Positions 1 through 11,805 of a stretch of 64,000 nucleotides of DNA are shown one piece after another (the first letter of the stretch is position 1; the number at the start of each line of letters is the position of its first letter). Made by a program: the position numbers and the translations under genes. The notes beneath the pieces were generated by a model. It was given only the letters and a program-made list of their open reading frames with translations, did no database searches and was not told the origin of the DNA. Location of the stretch: contig NOWV01000031.1 in assembly GCA_003344405.1 (NCBI GenBank), positions 124,001 through 188,000 on the forward strand, given 5' to 3'. The DNA comes from Trichoplax sp. H2 (Eukaryota > Placozoa > Uniplacotomia > Trichoplacea).

Positions 1-365
1 TGTACAGTATATAGTGTACAGTACTGTGTATCGACGTACAGTACTGTACTGTAGAGTTCGCCATTTTGGGTCCTGTACTCTATAGTGTACAGTGTACACT
101 GTACAGTACCAAGAGAGAGTACGGAAGAACGACAGCTCCATGTGCTACAGTACAGTATACTGCTGGCACGACACTGGTCAGTACAGCTTACGCATACTGT
201 ACTGGAAAGTGCAGTCTGCAGCAAACGTCCAACCGGTCCACCCTACAGTACCCCATGTTGCATACTACAGTACACAGTAGACTGGACTGGACTGGAATGG
301 ACTGTAGGAGGAAAGGCCAGTCCAAAAGCAATCACGTTGTGCAAGGACAGAAGGCTTCAAACAAA
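1..365. repeat. GTAC-rich palindromic repeat tract
   Basis: The first ~110 bases are made almost entirely of overlapping TGTACAGTAC-like words, including a perfect 20-nt inverted palindrome at 86-105. The density of the word falls off after ~280. The same word recurs in a second block at 26380-26905, including a shared string of about 24 nt. Short open frames here are a by-product of the repeat and do not look like protein. The tract may extend beyond the left edge. Function unknown. Confidence 0.75.
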
Positions 366-2007
366 ATGGTAGCCATGACCTCGTTGAGAAGAATTGCTCA
401 TTTTCTACCACAATCCTCATCGATGTACAGGTTTGCTCAATCATATCATGAAACCATGCAATAACGTATTAATACTACTATTGCCAATCACCAATACGCT
501 AATCATGATAACTTGATCGCATACTACTTCAAGTCCAGCTAAAAGTCGTTTAATCGAGCACATTGCTGCTTTCAACGCCACCAACAATAACTCACCAGCG
601 ATCGACGTAAACCATAACTTATTCCATTCGATCATGCTAGTGGAGACTGCAATGATGAGTGCAATAGTTCACCACTACAACACAAGTGTACAGGTTATCA
701 CACAGTACTGTACAATGACAGTAATGCAATCTCTTTCGATCCACGAGCTACGCTCAAGTCATAGCACACGCAATAGCTGCTTCGACCTACGCAATCCACA
801 CCAATTGACGGAATTCAAATTGGTCTCGATCATATTTGACCACGACTGTCGGAAACGATGATAGCGGACTAATTGGATTCAATTCTACTAGTTATGACAG
901 TGATTTCAGGATCATGGTGTCAGCGCCAATACTATTACAGTAGACAGTACAACGAGATCGACACATAATGTCTTCTTTTTGTTATCAACTTCCTTGCAAC
1001 CATCCTATACAATATTGGACTGGAACGTCATGACTGCTATGGCTAGTTTTATTCAATCAAAGTGAAATTGATCCGCCTTGAAGCTAACGTAGGAATCATT
1101 TCTATTCATTTAGGGTACTTCCACAAAGAGCACCCAATGCTTGTATTATAGTAGCCTCGAGGAATTGCCAAACGATGCCTAAACCATCGGCGGATGATCA
1201 GCCAAAAGAATATCCAGAAAAGATTGTTAATATAGTCGATAATATCTCGCAATTGACGATATTAGAAGTGGCCGATCTCAACGAATTATTAAAGGTACAT
1301 GATTAAATAAGTAAAAAACGTGTAGTAAAGACCCTAAACCATAACTCTATCCGTGAACGTAATCATCGCTGAGTAAAATGTTATTTTATCAAAACTCCGT
1401 AGGCCCGCCTGAATATCAGCGATGCACCGATGGCAATGGCTGCTATGCCACAAGCTGCACCAGCTGCTTCGGTAAGTTCTATCTCGACTTGACGTCGATG
1501 CTTAGTATAACTTTAATGTATCACATCATGACTTCCCAAGGGATATGTATATACATACAAGTATACTCGTATATTACATCAAAATCAGTAATATTCCTTT
1601 CAATCATTTCTACAGCAAGAACCTGCTGAAGAGGAGGAAGTACAGACTGAATTTACTGTCAAATTAATGAAATTTGATGATGCCTCAAAAGTTAAACTAA
1701 TTAAGGAAATTAAAGCTCTAGTCGATGGAATGAATTTAGTCCAGGTATGACATACTCTTCCTTAGTATTATTAAATAGCCCTCGAAGGTATATGTGTTCT
1801 ATCTTACGCAGTACACGGTCATTATATAATCATAGCATTCCCTTTTATACAATCCTGCTGACCTACCATTCGCATTGTATTCATTGTTAGGCCAAAAAAT
1901 TTGTCGAAAGCACACCTCAAGTAATCAAGAAAAACATTTCCAAGGAAGAAGCAGAGCAGCTGAAAAAGACTTTAGAAACTGCTGGTGGAAGCATTGTCAT
2001 CGAATAA
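366..2007 (+). CDS. MRPL12: Mitochondrial ribosomal protein L12 (bL12m), five exons
   Basis: Stalk protein of the mitochondrial large ribosomal subunit, which recruits translation GTPases in the matrix. Exons: 366-430, 1114-1294, 1403-1471, 1616-1744, 1891-2007; all junctions are GT-AG and the frame joins to 186 aa (human MRPL12 is 198). The first ~45 residues are basic and hydroxylated, like a matrix-targeting peptide. Next comes the N-terminal dimerisation helix (IVDNISQLTILEVADLNELL), then an Ala/Met/Pro hinge with an acidic stretch (EPAEEEE), then the C-terminal L7/L12 domain with FTVKLMKFDDASKVKLIKEI and an AKKFVESTPQVIK segment. The start is the first ATG of exon 1, with a second Met three codons on. 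A polyadenylation hexamer AATAAA lies at 2389-2394. Family identity is certain; the exact start is inferred. Confidence 0.93.
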
Positions 2008-2948
2008 TGTCATACACACTACGCGTTCATAGATAGGCTTAGTGTGATATACTAGCAGATATAAACTGTTATCTTGTATTTATCGAAATTTATTATGCTA
2101 AATCAATTTTATAAACTGACTAGATTTTCATCCATAACTGTACTGCTCTAATTTTTAACATCAAATGGCTACATACATTTGCTGCACAAATTTCTTATGG
2201 AGGCTGAAATGCGTTCATTATTATGGATTATATACAGAGGGATATGTTGCTGCATAGTGAGACTGTATCATGCATGCAATTTTTCTACATCATCACTTCA
2301 TGCTTTACTTTTTTTTCCATTTTCAACTATCCATAAATACGCCGTTGTATGATGTGTCGATTGCTGATTGTCAATCCATCGGATATGCAATAAATATCCA
2401 AACCAACCACTTGGTTATTGCATCGAGTGCTTGCATAAAAATATTTTAATAACGATCCAACACAACATCATTGCAAAGGTATTATAATCTTTCAGTTTTT
2501 ACTACACTTCACTTTAGTAAAAAATTGACATGCATTGACTTACGTTCAGTACGTACAGTACATTCATCATCCTGAAGTTTGTCGACAGTCAATAAATTAG
2601 CTGATTTACTAGAAAATCACTCAAGTTATACAAAAAAATTTTCAAAAACATCTGGAAATTGCATTTACAATATAGACGATGTCAATCTATGAGTTTATGA
2701 CTGCTTCAGTCATTTAAGAGTCCAACACAGCTACAATGTATTGTCGAGCATCTTTAAATATAAAACATTACTTAAATTCAAGTCACAGTCCTGCTTTCAA
2801 CCTAATGCACTACCCGTATATTAGCATATTTAACCCATCAATCATTGAAGCAAGCCGGGGACAAAAATGACGTAAATTGTCCGTTTAGCTATACCTATGC
2901 GACAGCGACATTCATCGTCCAATCAGACAAGCCATCAAATTGGTAATA
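2008..2948. other. Intergenic region between convergent genes
   Basis: MRPL12 (+) and POLR3E (-) end towards each other here. The stretch should hold both 3' UTRs. I see no coding exon and no structured element. Confidence 0.6.
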
Positions 2949-5900
2949 TTAATGTTGTAGTGGATTAAGGAACCACATACTGCCTTTATTAGCACAGACG
3001 TCCTACAGAATATTATAGATGAAATCGTAACATGATTAACATTAATTCAATAGTCTATTAATAAGCATAAGTTCTGCTAATTCCATACTAAAAAAATGAC
3101 ATACCTTCACAATCTTTAGATATTGCTTATCATTTGGTGCTTCGCCAGTTTTTTCAACCATAGCTAAGACAATCTCCCTGCGGCGTAGTTTAGCCTTGTC
3201 TTTAAATAGATCTAGCAACACTTCTCTATACTAGAGGCATTTAGAAAGATTTCATATTCATTTAAACTACCGTGATTTAATTATTAACCAACAATACCCG
3301 TCTCATTGAATGTTATAATTGAAGGATGTTTAAAAGTAAAACGCTGAATTATAAATACACAATAGTACAAGTATACAAACGTGATAATCTAAAGTCATTC
3401 ATTTACCTTATCATTAGATTCATTTAATTTCCGTTTAACATATAACTTTGAGGGTGTTTCATTTGGTGATAAAGGCTAATATGCGATATTGATAGTAAGT
3501 ACGACGATAATTAGTGATAATGGTGTATGACATGAAATTTATCATATAATCCACGTAGGAAAGTAAGAAGATCATTATATTCTACCTGATGTTCTAGTTC
3601 TGTCACTCCAATTTCTTTTAAACATCTCTTTAACGTATTGTCGGAAACTCCTTTTGCCATAATATGATCCTCCTTTAAAGCTGTATTCAACATCATTCAA
3701 AATGAATCTTACTGGACGTGTCTTGTGTAAGATTTCGGCTTATCTTAGACAGGATTATCGACAAAAAATGATTCATACTAACTTCCTTGGTAAAGTAATA
3801 ACCGTCTTTTTAGTGTTTCTAAGCTATAAATTGAACGATCAAAGATTTCGCATAACCAGTTCTTTACAACAACGATTAATTCATCTGGTACAGCTGAAGT
3901 ATTGTTATTGTCATCATTTTCCGCCTGCTTAAGCTCGTTCATACGATCAGTTGTCTCTGCTACAGATTCGTCCACATCCATTGGCTCATCCTTAATTTTG
4001 ATATCATCGCTACTGTTAAAATTACTTTGCTGAGCTATTGCCCCATCGGGAACGTTAATTTTAATCTTGCTGTTACTTGGGCCGTCAACAGAACTAGAGT
4101 TTGCATTTACATGTTTCGCAGCAAGTTTTTTAGCCATTTTAATACGTTCTTGACCAGATATGATTGCCTTATCTTTACCCATCACCGGTTTTTTATCTTG
4201 TACTGTCTCTGACTGGACCCCAGTCGGTTGAGTAGGTAATTTTAACCTTAATTTTAGTCTGTTAAACATAAAATAGAACATAATAAATGGGAAGTTACTA
4301 GCGTTATACACAAAATATAATATATGAAATTTATTACGTCAATTGTCTACAGCTTACTGCTGGTATTTCTTTTCCCAGTATTGTACCTGTCGCTGAGCTA
4401 CATCAGGATACCTATTAAATTACATTGTAAAAATTACATATGGATTACAGTAAGGCTAGCGATAAGTTATCAATAGTGCCTCATGCGTTACCTTTCAATA
4501 AATTGATAATCGTATGGCAGGCAAAATTCCCAACCTTTTGTGACACGAAGAAGGGCTACTTGCGTCATGATTTCTTTCAAATCCTCGCTAGGTAGCTGAC
4601 GAGCATATTACACGGAAGTTTTACTTTCAAGCGCTAAACTTCTTTGACTTTGTTATGCGAATATATTACTATGACTATGCATACAATACTGTACAATCTA
4701 GTAATGTATCACGCAGACTGTATACCTTAACTACCATAGATATTTCTTTCCTGCTGGTTATACGAGTTTGTGTAAACTTCCATAACTGCCACATGATACA
4801 TTGCGATATTAGTAAACAACTATACTCGAGTACGTAAGAGCATAATAACACAGTTTGTGAGGCATTTCATTGAATTTACATCAACGAAATAAATCTCAAC
4901 ATAAAATCAGAGGAATACAATACATACCAGATAATCTCGAGCCAAGCACAACATATCAGACGGGATACCAGTAATTGGGCTAGTAGTTCCTTTTGGATAG
5001 AGCAGTTCACTAATTCGTTTAAATTTTTAAAATCATATTTAGTCATTTCATTTATCACATCAATTAGAGTGCTAAATCGTAAATAGCCATATTAATTCTA
5101 TAAATCAAGACTGAACCTTTTAACTATCCAACACCCTTGTACCAGAACTGCAACTTGTTGCAAATATTGAATAATGGCCGTATCATCGATATCAGAAGGC
5201 TTTGAAAGGATAGTGCCAAGCTGGCTGAACTGCATTGCTTTCGCTTTTATATTAGTGCATGAAATTTAGAAAGGAAAGTTTAAAAATTTTGCTGAGCAAA
5301 TAAATACCATATTGCAGTCTTTAACATACCACTGAGAAGAATCGATTTAATCTGTTCTGGTAAGCTCATTGTTTTTAATTGTGTAATGGACAAGACATTT
5401 TCGGGATTAACCGAGACACTATGACGAAATAACATAGCAAAAATATTGCAGGACATTTTGAGAAATATGATTGCATGATTATAAGAGTGCCAATATTAGA
5501 TTGCTATTTTTACCTAACTTCCGCTGGAGGAGGCGGCATTAACGCATCCAAATAGCCTCTACGATGAAACATTGTGCATACAAATCTTTACATTTATACA
5601 TCACTAACCAAGATTTTAAAAGAAAAGATAATCATGTACCTATACGCAATAATGCAAAACTTACTTGGCAGATATACCGTAATCACATGTAATCTCATCC
5701 ATATTTCCATTAGTTAATAACTCTCTTTCCACAGTGGCCCTGGTATCATCTCGACCCACAAACTCTGCTTCAATCCATTGTTCTTCAGCATTCTTCTTTT
5801 CAAGATATGCGTGAGAGCTAATTCGATAGGCCTTGGCTTGATCAGACTCAGGGACAGCATATCGAACCTAAGAATTGGCGAATAATGCAAATATGAAATA

Positions 5901-8418
5901 TAATGATTGCTAAATGCTCTTAGGTAATCAAATAGTATGATTTAAAAATGAACATACAGTAACCGGTTTAATGTCTTCCTCTTCTTCGGAATCTGATTTT
6001 ACAATACCGCTATTGCTATTATCTAATTTTCCTGTACCGTTTGCACTTTCTGCCATATTAATATAATCAAAACTAGGCCGTAACTGAAGCATAGCTTGCA
6101 CAGGAGTTACATGTAAAGCATCTAAGTATTAAAAAAATAGAAAAGTCTTACTTGTTGATTTAAATCTTGATGCAAGGTACAACATAATCGGCCTTTTGAT
6201 GTTATTACAAACAACTTTAAGTAATCTATGCAACGAAATAAACACTTACTATTTTTCATAATCCCTACAGCATAACGATCATTATTTTCTGCCTTCATAG
6301 AAGCTAGCACCTGCTTATCCATGACAGAACTGTAAAATAAAGTTAACCTATTACAATAGATCAACATGACAATGCCGCGCTAGCTACCGTAGGACCTGTC
6401 TTAATCTACATCACGCAATCACTATTATCTAAGGACAAATTAATTGTACGAAATGAATTAATTTTAGACCAATAGACAATCATACTCATCCTAAATACCA
6501 ATGCTATACTTGTGTTAATCGAATAGTAAATATGCAATAACAAGATACTTATTTAACTAAAAAGGTTACAACCTATTATAAAAAGTCTGATTGTTTCCTT
6601 TTAGAGAGTTGGATTCATTGACCGCTCGAGCCATATCTTCACCTTTATTTGTACAGTAATTTTTTTCAGTATCGACCGCTACTTCTAGTTCAACCTATAA
6701 CAAGTTTCATTAACGAGACAATGAGTTAAGCTTTGGATATTAGAATCGTGGTCAAGGCCAAAGCCTACTTACCTTTTGCTGTTTTGGCTTGATACGAGCT
6801 TTCATGCATGATGTGTCAGCGTAAGGCATCCGAGTGGACCTTACCGGATACTAGAATGGATAATATTCAATTACAACGAATAATTTTCAGTTGAGTTCCT
6901 AAAAACCTGTTCTAATAAACTATCATAGCAAAACGTAAATTGGTTGTTTCACGTCGATTCTAATTACCATAGTAGAGTATCATGGATTAGTAAGTAGTGC
7001 AGAAAGGCATGCATTGCTCTACATCGTACAGTATTATGTTTACAAAAAATGATTTGTGAATACTTTAAGACGATCATTCGAGTCGAAATTTTAATTCATT
7101 GTGCTGCTGATCACCAAATATTTTGCTGATTTCGCCAACAAGTAAATTGATTATAAGCAAGATGGAGTTTTATCTAACAGAGCCTTAAATGACTGTTAAA
7201 AGCGATCGTAAAGGACGATAACTTATTATGTGAAACAGATTATAAGAATTTCATCTATACTTAAATGACTGGTGCTCTATTTTGTTGTAAGCCAAGCAAG
7301 TCGTTGCATTAGCTAACACGTTGTACTGCAACCACGATTACGAGCAACTCCCAAATTTACAAAAGGCTACCATATTCACAACTACAAAGGATAGGATAGA
7401 ATGTATTTCACGTTCTGTATCGTTCAAAACTGATAGTCAACGAGTATACTTTACTGCGATCGTCATTAAAATATTGCATAACATAAAATTAATCGGGCTG
7501 GCCAAGTATCATTTCAGTTCAAAGTTCTACAATAATTATGAATGCATCGCGGCCTATTTTTAATATTGTGCAGGTTTAACAAGTATTAACTTGCACGATA
7601 ATGGAATATTTCACTTTGTCGTCAAATCGTGTAGAAAGATATACATATTAAGAAAATACTAGCTTTGCTACAAGTATGAATTCATCATTGGTATCCACTT
7701 ATCATATAGAATATTGCAATACCTCAATGGACATGATTTCTAGTGGAAATATTGTCAAACAGGTGAATGCTATACCGTATTCTAGTCTCTAGGCTTGTCA
7801 ATCCGACATTGACTGGAGTAATGATGGAGATTACTCTTCAATACAAGTCGACAACTAAATTTCATTAACATGTTGCCCGTGTGGACAGAAATCTTATTAG
7901 CCTATCATCCCTCCATGGTTGGTGTACTACTTTTCCAGGCTCTTGTTAATGCTACAGTAGAAGATTATTAACTCAAGTCTGCAATGACAAGGAATGAAGA
8001 CTCCACAACGTCAGGAATGAATTGAACGGGATAACTCATCATCCTTCCATTGTAGTATTCTATTCATTAATAATCATGCTAGCAGACTTTATCGATACTA
8101 ATCAAGATCTGTCTTCATGATATTATTAACAGGCTCATTTCATTACAGCTATCAGCTTACCATCATGAGGTATAAATTATCCTTTAAATGATGAGACAAG
8201 TAGACGTCGATCTATGAAGAAAAGCACAACATGAACTTTATTCTTATTCATGTTCACAATTAATAAGCTTTCATTGCCTTTCAAGAACTTTTCCATGATA
8301 GTAGTATCTAGATTAACTAGTAGGATGATGGAAAAAGTCAATTTTATACCTCTTTAACAACAGGATCGTCTTCATCGCTGCTCTCACTCGAGTTATGGCC
8401 ACTTTCTTGCTCAGCCAT
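2949..8418 (-). CDS. POLR3E: DNA-directed RNA polymerase III subunit RPC5, 19 exons
   Basis: RPC5 pairs with RPC4 in the TFIIF-like subcomplex of nuclear Pol III (tRNA and 5S transcription). Exons in transcript order: 8350-8418, 8161-8211, 6773-6850, 6573-6694, 6250-6329, 5958-6121, 5665-5867, 5514-5558, 5330-5418, 5117-5243, 4928-5009, 4726-4785, 4492-4595, 4358-4411, 3783-4258, 3586-3680, 3407-3475, 3105-3230, 2949-3002. They sum to 2148 nt (715 aa; human 708) with every phase consistent. Landmarks: acidic N-terminus ending DEDDPVVKE, IDVYL, YPVRSTRM, ARIKPKQQKVELEVAVDT, LQLRPSFDYI, NVLSITQLKTMSLPEQIK, a winged-helix part with LWKFTQTR and KGWEFCLPYD, an acidic linker with IKIKDEPMD, and the final GSMWFLNPLQ matching the family's MWYLK end. 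The 1.3-kb second intron (6851-8160) holds nothing recognisable. No defects seen. Confidence 0.95.
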
Positions 8419-8624
8419 TTTGGATTCGTTTACTGTTACGCATGCGTTAAATGTCTGTGCTAGTTTTACCACTTGCAAATATATAACTGAATGAACCAAT
8501 ACTTGCAGCTGTATAGGGTATCGTACAGTTGTAACGTGAGTCCAAATTGTTTAACGCTATATTACAATGGGGTTCCACCCGGAGAAGGTTATGGTTTGGG
8601 TAGCGATAGTTCAGCTTCTACATA

Positions 8625-10130
8625 GGCAAACCTAAATGGCTGCTGAAAAGATTCGAGTAATTGATAAATGAGAATATTATAAGCTGAAAAGTCAGACTTT
8701 TGAGATCAGGTAGGTAATCCTAGTTTGCAGTTAGCTGAAGATCAGCTGCTATTGGACAGATACTATGATATTTTACATCAATATTGGATGAAAAACTTAA
8801 AAAAATGAGGATTTAAGGGTCTGGTATTTTTGCCTGCATCTTATAACCTTAGTTGGAATATGGCTATAGATTAACGATATGGAGACAATATGGATTTGCA
8901 CAGGATACGTAGAGTATATCAATATATATCTAAGGTTCAACTAAATAGCTGCTGCTGGATTTGAGAAATTGATAAAACCTGAAAGTTAGACTTTTAAGAC
9001 CAGGTAGACGATCTTAGTTTTGCAATTAGCTGAAAATCAGCTACTATTGGACAAATACTAGGATATTTTATATCAAAATTGGAGGAAAATTTTTTAAAAT
9101 GAGGATTTAGAGGTCTGGCATTGTGCCTGCATGCTATCCTAGTTTGAAGGCAGCTATAGATTAATTATACGGAGACAATGTGCATTTGCACAGGTGATGG
9201 CATAGAGTATATCGATATTTGAGGTCAAACCAAATAGCTGCTACCAGATTTAAGAAATTGATAAATGAGAATGTTATAACTTGGAAAGTCATACTTTGGG
9301 GACCAGATAGACGATCCAAGTTTGCAATTAGCTGAAGATCAACTAGTATTGCACAGATACTATGATATTTTATGCCAATATTGGATGAAAAACTTAAAAA
9401 AAATGAGGATTTCGAGGTCTGATATTTTGCCTGCCTCCTTCCTATTCTAGTTATAAGATGGCTATAGATTAACTATATGGAGACAACGTGTATTTGCACT
9501 TATCAATACTTGAGGTAAAACTAAATAGCAGCTGCCAGATTTGAGAAATTGATAAATGAGAATATTTAACCTGAAAAGTTGGACTTTTGAGACCAGGTAG
9601 ACGATTTTAGATTTGCAATTAGCTATAAAGATCAACTGGTATCGGACAGATGCTATAATATTTTATGTCAATATTGGATACAAAAACTTGAAAAATGAGG
9701 ACTTGAAAGTCTGATATTTTGCCCGCATCCTGCCCTAGCTTGAACATAGCTATAGATTAACTACATGGAGACAATGTGCATTTGCACAGGTGATGAGATA
9801 GAGTATATCGATATTTGAGGTAAAACTAAATAGCTGCGGCCAGATTTGAGCAATTGATAATGAGAATGTTACAACCTGAAAAGCCGGACTTTTAAGACCA
9901 GGTAGACGATCTTAATTTGTAATTAGCTGAAGATTAGCTACTAGACAGACACTCTGATATTTTACGTCAATATTGGAAGAAAACTTCAAGATCAAGGATT
10001 TGGAAGTCTGTTATTTTGCCTGCATCCTGTTCCAGCTTGACGCTAGCTATAGATTAACTACAGGAAGACATGGGTATTTATAAAGGTGATGATAACATAG
10101 AGCATATCAATAGTTGAATCTAGACCAAAC
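8625..10130. repeat. Tandem repeat, five units of about 290-310 bp
   Basis: Five diverged copies of a unit start near 8638, 8947, 9235, 9528 and 9831 (spacings 309, 288, 293, 303). Each carries the same landmarks in order: an AGCTGCTG-like start, TTGATAAATGAGAATRTT, a GAAAAGTYRGACTTTTGAGA segment, CAATATTGGATGAAAAACTT, and GGAGACAATGTGCATTTGCA. A weaker sixth partial unit may run to ~10240. There is no coding frame. The repeat occupies the divergent upstream region shared by POLR3E and the APAF1-like gene A. Confidence 0.85.
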
Positions 10131-10240
10131 TCAATTTACTAATACTAATAATATTGTAGGCTGAAAGATGAGAGCTTGAGGTCATGTATTGAGTCCGAAC
10201 TTGCAGATATAGCCGTAGGTTAACTGCTTGGGGACACACT

Positions 10241-11054
10241 CTGATTTAATGGAATTGTAGAGTACTGTACAGTATAGTATATCGGTAGGGGAATATAAAT
10301 GACTGGCAACTATCTATGTTAAATAACCCTATGTATGAATATTTTGAGCTCTATTTTTCATGGCGTAAAATCGTCCAATATTCAGTATAATAATTAAATG
10401 CACCAATTGATGCTTCACTGCATACATAAAATAAAGAAGTGTGATAAAATATTGTACATATTCCGTGATAATACCACCCATCCTTCCTTGAAACGAGCAG
10501 TGCGGGGGTCATTTATAGTACTGTTAGATGACTCTGATTATGTAGAAGATTCTTACAGTACTTTTTACCTCAAGATTTCTTCATGTAAAACGAATAGCTC
10601 TAAGGTAGTCATTTCTGCAGAGTACTGATTATTGAAATAGTATTCGTTACATCGTTAAGGGTGGCCACTGGGCCTTTAAATTTTGATTTCAATTAATATT
10701 CTGATGAAAATTGATATAGAATTGATCACAGTACTAAGGACATTGTACCGCACTGTCGATATCTTACAGTACCTGCTAATCTTAACTTGGTATGTCCATC
10801 ACCGTACATTAATTATCATCATGTGCTTTGGACCATTAACTAATCTTAATATAGCATTTCATCCGTGAATGCATTATTAAAAAGTAGTATTCTAGAAGCA
10901 TAGCTGTGAATATAGTAGTGCCTGGCTATTACCGGGATATAAATAATGTCGAATGGCAATACTATCTGTTAATTATTAAAAAATAAGTACATTATCGTAA
11001 ACCGTCAGCAAAGCGACGTGAATTTGTACTAGTTTATAACTAAATATAGTACAT
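10241..11054. other. Noncoding stretch with degenerate repeat fragments
   Basis: No gene is supported. The part around 10395-10480 resembles the opening of the 354-bp unit that follows (AAGAAGTGTGATAAAATA followed by a CATATTCCG-like string), so it may be an older, decayed copy. A 76-codon open frame at 10398-10628 has no recognisable features. Confidence 0.5.
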
Positions 11055-11762
11055 CATCCTTACCATAAATCGAAGAAGTGTGATAAATAATGCACATTCC
11101 GACAAATTGATGCCTGAATCAACCATCATACCTGTACATCATTCTAGCTATAAATCATATACAGTATTAGTAGTTGATAAGGTATGATTGAGTCTTCATC
11201 TTGAAAGCTCTCACTAGGAATTGAGTATAGCCGAGCCAATGCTCTATTGCATGGTGCAAAGATTTAGCATTTTAATTAATTATTCCAGATTTAACACCTT
11301 TGGAATCTTTCCCATACGGACAGTCAACGAACAATTGTTGTGTGGATACCCTCTTATAAGTTAGCTAATAATATCGTCTAGTTGTCTACTGTCTTATGAT
11401 AGCAACACCATCCTTACCATAAATCGAAGAAGTGTGATAAATAATGCACATTCCGACAAATTGATGCCTGAATCAACCATCATACCTGTACATCATTCTA
11501 GCTATAAATCATATACAGTATTAGTAGTTGATAAGGTATGATTGAGTCTTCATCTTGAAAGCTCTCACTAGGAATTGAGTATAGCCGAGCCAATGCTCTA
11601 TTGCATGGTGCAAAGATTTAGCATTTTAATTAATTATTCCAGATTTAACACCTTTGGAATCTTTCCCATGCGGACAGTCAACGAACAATTGTTGTGTGGA
11701 TACCCTCTTATAAGTTAGCTAATAATATCGTCTAGTTGTCTACTGTCTTATGATAGCAACAC
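11055..11762. repeat. Near-perfect 354-bp tandem duplication
   Basis: Bases 11055-11408 are repeated at 11409-11762. I found one difference: A at 11316 against G at 11670. The near identity implies a recent duplication or gene conversion. The second copy ends 43 bp before the ATG of gene A, so the duplicated segment probably contains that gene's proximal promoter or 5' UTR. Confidence 0.93.
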
Positions 11763-11805
11763 CATAATTGAAATCAATTTTGTAGAACAGTCTTGCTATC
11801 TAGAA

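Noticed and set aside
85-464. Overlapping open frames at the left edge as proteins
   Set aside because: They arise from the GTAC repeat. Only the last part (from 366) is coding, as the first MRPL12 exon.
10398-10868. Small open frames as genes
   Set aside because: No domain, no splice context, and partial overlap with degenerate repeat sequence.
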